In this document: in pieces, positions 4,988 to 6,172 of the stretch
Layout: each line of letters starts with the position of its first letter
Numbering within the stretch: the stretch's first letter is position 1
DNA from: Lachnospiraceae bacterium
GTDB lineage: Bacteria; Bacillota_A; Clostridia; Lachnospirales; Lachnospiraceae
Reading direction: 5' to 3'
Assembly: GCA_009774655.1 (NCBI GenBank)
Contig: VSOD01000256.1
Span: 1-6,172, forward strand
DNA: 6,172 nt
Translations under genes and position numbers: made by a program
The notes under the pieces: generated by a model
What the model was told of the DNA's origin: nothing
Database searches by the model: none
The model's input: the letters and a program-made list of their open reading frames with translations, nothing else

Positions 4988-6022
4988 ATGGGAAAACGGG
5001 ATGAATATCAGTATGATTATCTGGACGACAATGTCAGATTTGCAGATCAGATCAACGGAGCGCTGTTCAAAGGGCGACAGGTAGTGAAGCCGGAAGAACT
5101 GGAGCCGGCTGACGGACAGGTTGTCTATCTGGGAAAAGAAGCAGGTGTGCGGGAGAATTTCAAGACGATCATAGATAAGACACGCCTGTGGAAAGGCAGA
5201 CTGCTCCATATACTGGCAGTGGAGAACCAGACCTATGTGGATTATCGGATGATCCTGCGGAATATGCTTTCGGAGAGCTTAAGCTACCACAGACAATGGA
5301 AGAAGAAAAAAGCCGTTCATGATAGAAACAGCGACCTGCAGATCGGAACGGATGCGTTCTTATCCGGCATGACCAGGGAGGAAAAGTTTATGCCGATCAT
5401 CACATTAGTGGTGTATTGCGGAACGGAACATCCGTGGGACGGAGCGAGGTGCCTGTATGAGTTGCTGGAACTGGATGATGAGGTAAAAGATTATGTGACA
5501 AATTACAGGCTGAATCTGTATGATTGCCATGAACATGATACCTTTGACGAATATCGCACCGGACTGCGTCAGTTGTTTGAGACAGTGCGGTACGGAAAGG
5601 ATAAGGAACAGCTGAGACGTGTCATAGAAGAGAACAAAGACGCGTACAGCAATATAGACGGTGAGACAAAAGAATTACTGGAAGTGGTGGCAAATGTAAA
5701 GATTTCGGAATTGTATCAGACCAAGGGGGAAGGAGAGCAGGATATGGATAGTAGAGAGAAGAGATTTAATGTCTGCAAGGCATGGGAGGACTGGCGGTTA
5801 GAAGGGAAAGAAGAAGGAAAGGCAGAAGGAAAGGCAGAAGGTAAAATAGAATATCTTGTGCAGGCAGTCTGTAAAAAGCTGCAGAAGAATAAACAGGCCG
5901 CAGTGATAGCCGATGAATTAGAAGAGGAGCTTGCGGAAATTGAGAAAGTCATAGAAGTGCAGAAGAAAATCGGCAGCTATGATGTGGGGCGCATCTGTGA
6001 AGCGCTGATGCTTATGAGCTAG
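4988..6022 (+). CDS. Rpn-family PD-(D/E)XK nuclease (RpnL-like toxin, formerly putative transposase)
   Basis: The ATG at 4988 follows GGGAGGA (4974-4980) by 7 bases; the in-frame ATG at 4964 lies in the leader hairpin loop and has no site. The 344-residue product has the layout of Rpn (recombination-promoting nuclease, PDDEXK) proteins: an N-terminal YDYLDDNVRFADQINGALF segment, VVKPEELE, then LLHILAVENQTYVDYRM (72-88), where E79-N80-Q81 is the ExQ form of the catalytic motif. The partner Asp may be D63 but this is uncertain. FMPIITLVVYCGTEHPWDG (134-152) and LYELL follow, as in the family. The tail has four EGKx repeats (272-287) and a charged helical end. Such proteins are DNA endonucleases first tied to RecA-independent recombination and later reported as phage-defence toxins. 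It has its own promoter and terminator. It is not part of a visible insertion sequence: no terminal inverted repeats or target duplications are seen. Confidence 0.88.
   Translation: MGKRDEYQYDYLDDNVRFADQINGALFKGRQVVKPEELEPADGQVVYLGKEAGVRENFKTIIDKTRLWKGRLLHILAVENQTYVDYRMILRNMLSESLSYHRQWKKKKAVHDRNSDLQIGTDAFLSGMTREEKFMPIITLVVYCGTEHPWDGARCLYELLELDDEVKDYVTNYRLNLYDCHEHDTFDEYRTGLRQLFETVRYGKDKEQLRRVIEENKDAYSNIDGETKELLEVVANVKISELYQTKGEGEQDMDSREKRFNVCKAWEDWRLEGKEEGKAEGKAEGKIEYLVQAVCKKLQKNKQAAVIADELEEELAEIEKVIEVQKKIGSYDVGRICEALMLMS
5730..5743 (+). promoter_or_regulatory. Internal Shine-Dalgarno for the C-terminal Rpn protein
   Basis: AAGGAG at 5730-5735, inside a GGGGGAAGGAGAG stretch, stands 8 bases before an in-frame ATG at 5744. 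This is a better site than most gene starts in the window and lies exactly at the junction between the nuclease core and the variable tail. Confidence 0.65.
5744..6022 (+). CDS. Putative internally translated C-terminal Rpn protein (RpnS-like antitoxin)
   Basis: An internal start in the same frame as the nuclease would give a 92-residue protein beginning MDSREKRFNV. It holds the EGKE-EGKA-EGKA-EGKI repeats (residues 20-35 of the small protein) and the charged helical tail AAVIADELEEELAEIEKVIE. It lacks all nuclease motifs. In Escherichia coli, Rpn C-terminal domains (RpnS) are reported to be translated separately and to block the full-length toxin, and they carry four-residue repeats of variable number in a dimer helix. 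The position, size and repeats here fit that design. The start is supported by sequence; the antitoxin role is inference from the family. Confidence 0.6.
   Translation: MDSREKRFNVCKAWEDWRLEGKEEGKAEGKAEGKIEYLVQAVCKKLQKNKQAAVIADELEEELAEIEKVIEVQKKIGSYDVGRICEALMLMS
5801..5848 (+). repeat. Four tandem 12-bp repeats in the Rpn tail
   Basis: Units at 5801-5812, 5813-5824, 5825-5836 and 5837-5848 encode EGKE, EGKA, EGKA and EGKI. The two middle copies are identical (GAAGGAAAGGCA) and the outer ones differ by a few bases, a pattern expected from recent unit gain or loss. Copy-number changes keep the reading frame. Confidence 0.9.
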
Positions 6023-6077
6023 AAATGGAATATGCTGTGGATGTCACGGCTTATATGGGTAAGAGGATTTAGAGAGG

Positions 6078-6125
6078 AATCTCCAATCTGGAATGACAGA
6101 GTGTTTTCCGGATTGGAGATTTTTT
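6078..6125 (+). terminator. Rho-independent terminator after the Rpn gene
   Basis: AATCTCCAATCTGGAA (6078-6093) pairs with TTCCGGATTGGAGATT (6106-6121), with one G-U pair, giving a 16-bp stem around a 12-base loop, and T6 spans 6120-6125. It lies 55 bases after the Rpn stop and closes its transcript. Confidence 0.93.
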
Positions 6126-6153
6126 GTCGTGGCGCGAAGAAGATGCTTTGGTT

Positions 6154-6159
6154 TTGACA
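6154..6159 (+). promoter_or_regulatory. Perfect -35 box, promoter continuing past the right edge
   Basis: TTGACA at 6154-6159 is consensus. A -10 box 17 bases later would begin near 6177, outside the window, so only half the promoter is visible. It follows the Rpn terminator, where a new transcription unit would be expected. Confidence 0.4.
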
Positions 6160-6172
6160 TGGTATTTTTTTG

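Noticed and set aside
5675..5702. Internal promoter for the C-terminal Rpn protein (TTACTG-16-TAAAGA)
   Set aside because: Both boxes are poor and the spacer is 16; internal translation from the full mRNA explains the start better.
4988..6022. Rpn gene as the transposase of an insertion sequence
   Set aside because: No terminal inverted repeats, target duplications or DDE/HUH motifs are seen. The 'putative transposase' name of the family is historical.
6025..6072. 15-residue frame after the Rpn stop
   Set aside because: Too short, no ribosome site, and nothing distinguishes it from chance.
1..6172. CRISPR array, tRNA, rRNA or known riboswitch
   Set aside because: No spaced direct repeats of CRISPR size, no cloverleaf and no recognised riboswitch core were found on either strand by reading.

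Overview
The window looks like chromosomal DNA of an anaerobic Firmicute, most likely a Lachnospiraceae-type gut Clostridia. The signs are an anaerobic ribonucleotide reductase pair (NrdD/NrdG) in clostridial form, GGAGG-type ribosome binding sites, moderate GC, and an Rpn/PD-(D/E)XK nuclease of the kind common in that family. This placement is inference from protein style; there is no rRNA or other taxonomic marker. All supported genes are on the + strand.

Layout. (1) 1-1483: the 3' part of nrdD, whose catalytic thiyl cysteine lies just off the left edge, overlaps nrdG by ATGA. A strong terminator follows at 1600-1630. (2) 1484-1847: an intergenic region with degenerate GATAA repeats, the terminator, a good sigma-A-type promoter (TTGAAA-17-TAGAAT) overlapped by a 10-bp inverted repeat, and a long imperfect hairpin in the leader of the next gene. 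(3) 1848-4868: an envelope-type operon. It holds a secreted, membrane-anchored SH3b protein with three 39-bp tandem repeats. Next is a large HAD-like/glycosyltransferase-cluster protein (COG5610-like) split by a one-base frameshift at a T run. Last is the two-helix membrane tail of a family 2 glycosyltransferase that has lost its catalytic domain and has a second frameshift at an A7 run. (4) 4838-6125: an autonomous transcription unit for an Rpn-family nuclease, with its own extended -10 promoter, a leader hairpin that covers part of the Shine-Dalgarno, and a strong terminator. (5) 6126-6172: a perfect TTGACA that probably starts the promoter of the next gene.

How they work together. NrdD and NrdG form the oxygen-sensitive dNTP-making system. 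The middle operon looks like a decaying surface-polysaccharide or cell-wall locus, unless the two frameshifts are sequencing errors. The most interesting unit is the Rpn gene. Inside it, in frame, is a near-ideal AAGGAG Shine-Dalgarno followed by ATG at 5744, which would give a separate 92-residue C-terminal protein. That protein begins just before four tandem four-residue EGKx repeats. This matches the reported gene-within-a-gene toxin-antitoxin design of Rpn proteins (full-length RpnL toxin, C-terminal RpnS antitoxin, variable four-residue repeats) used in phage defence.
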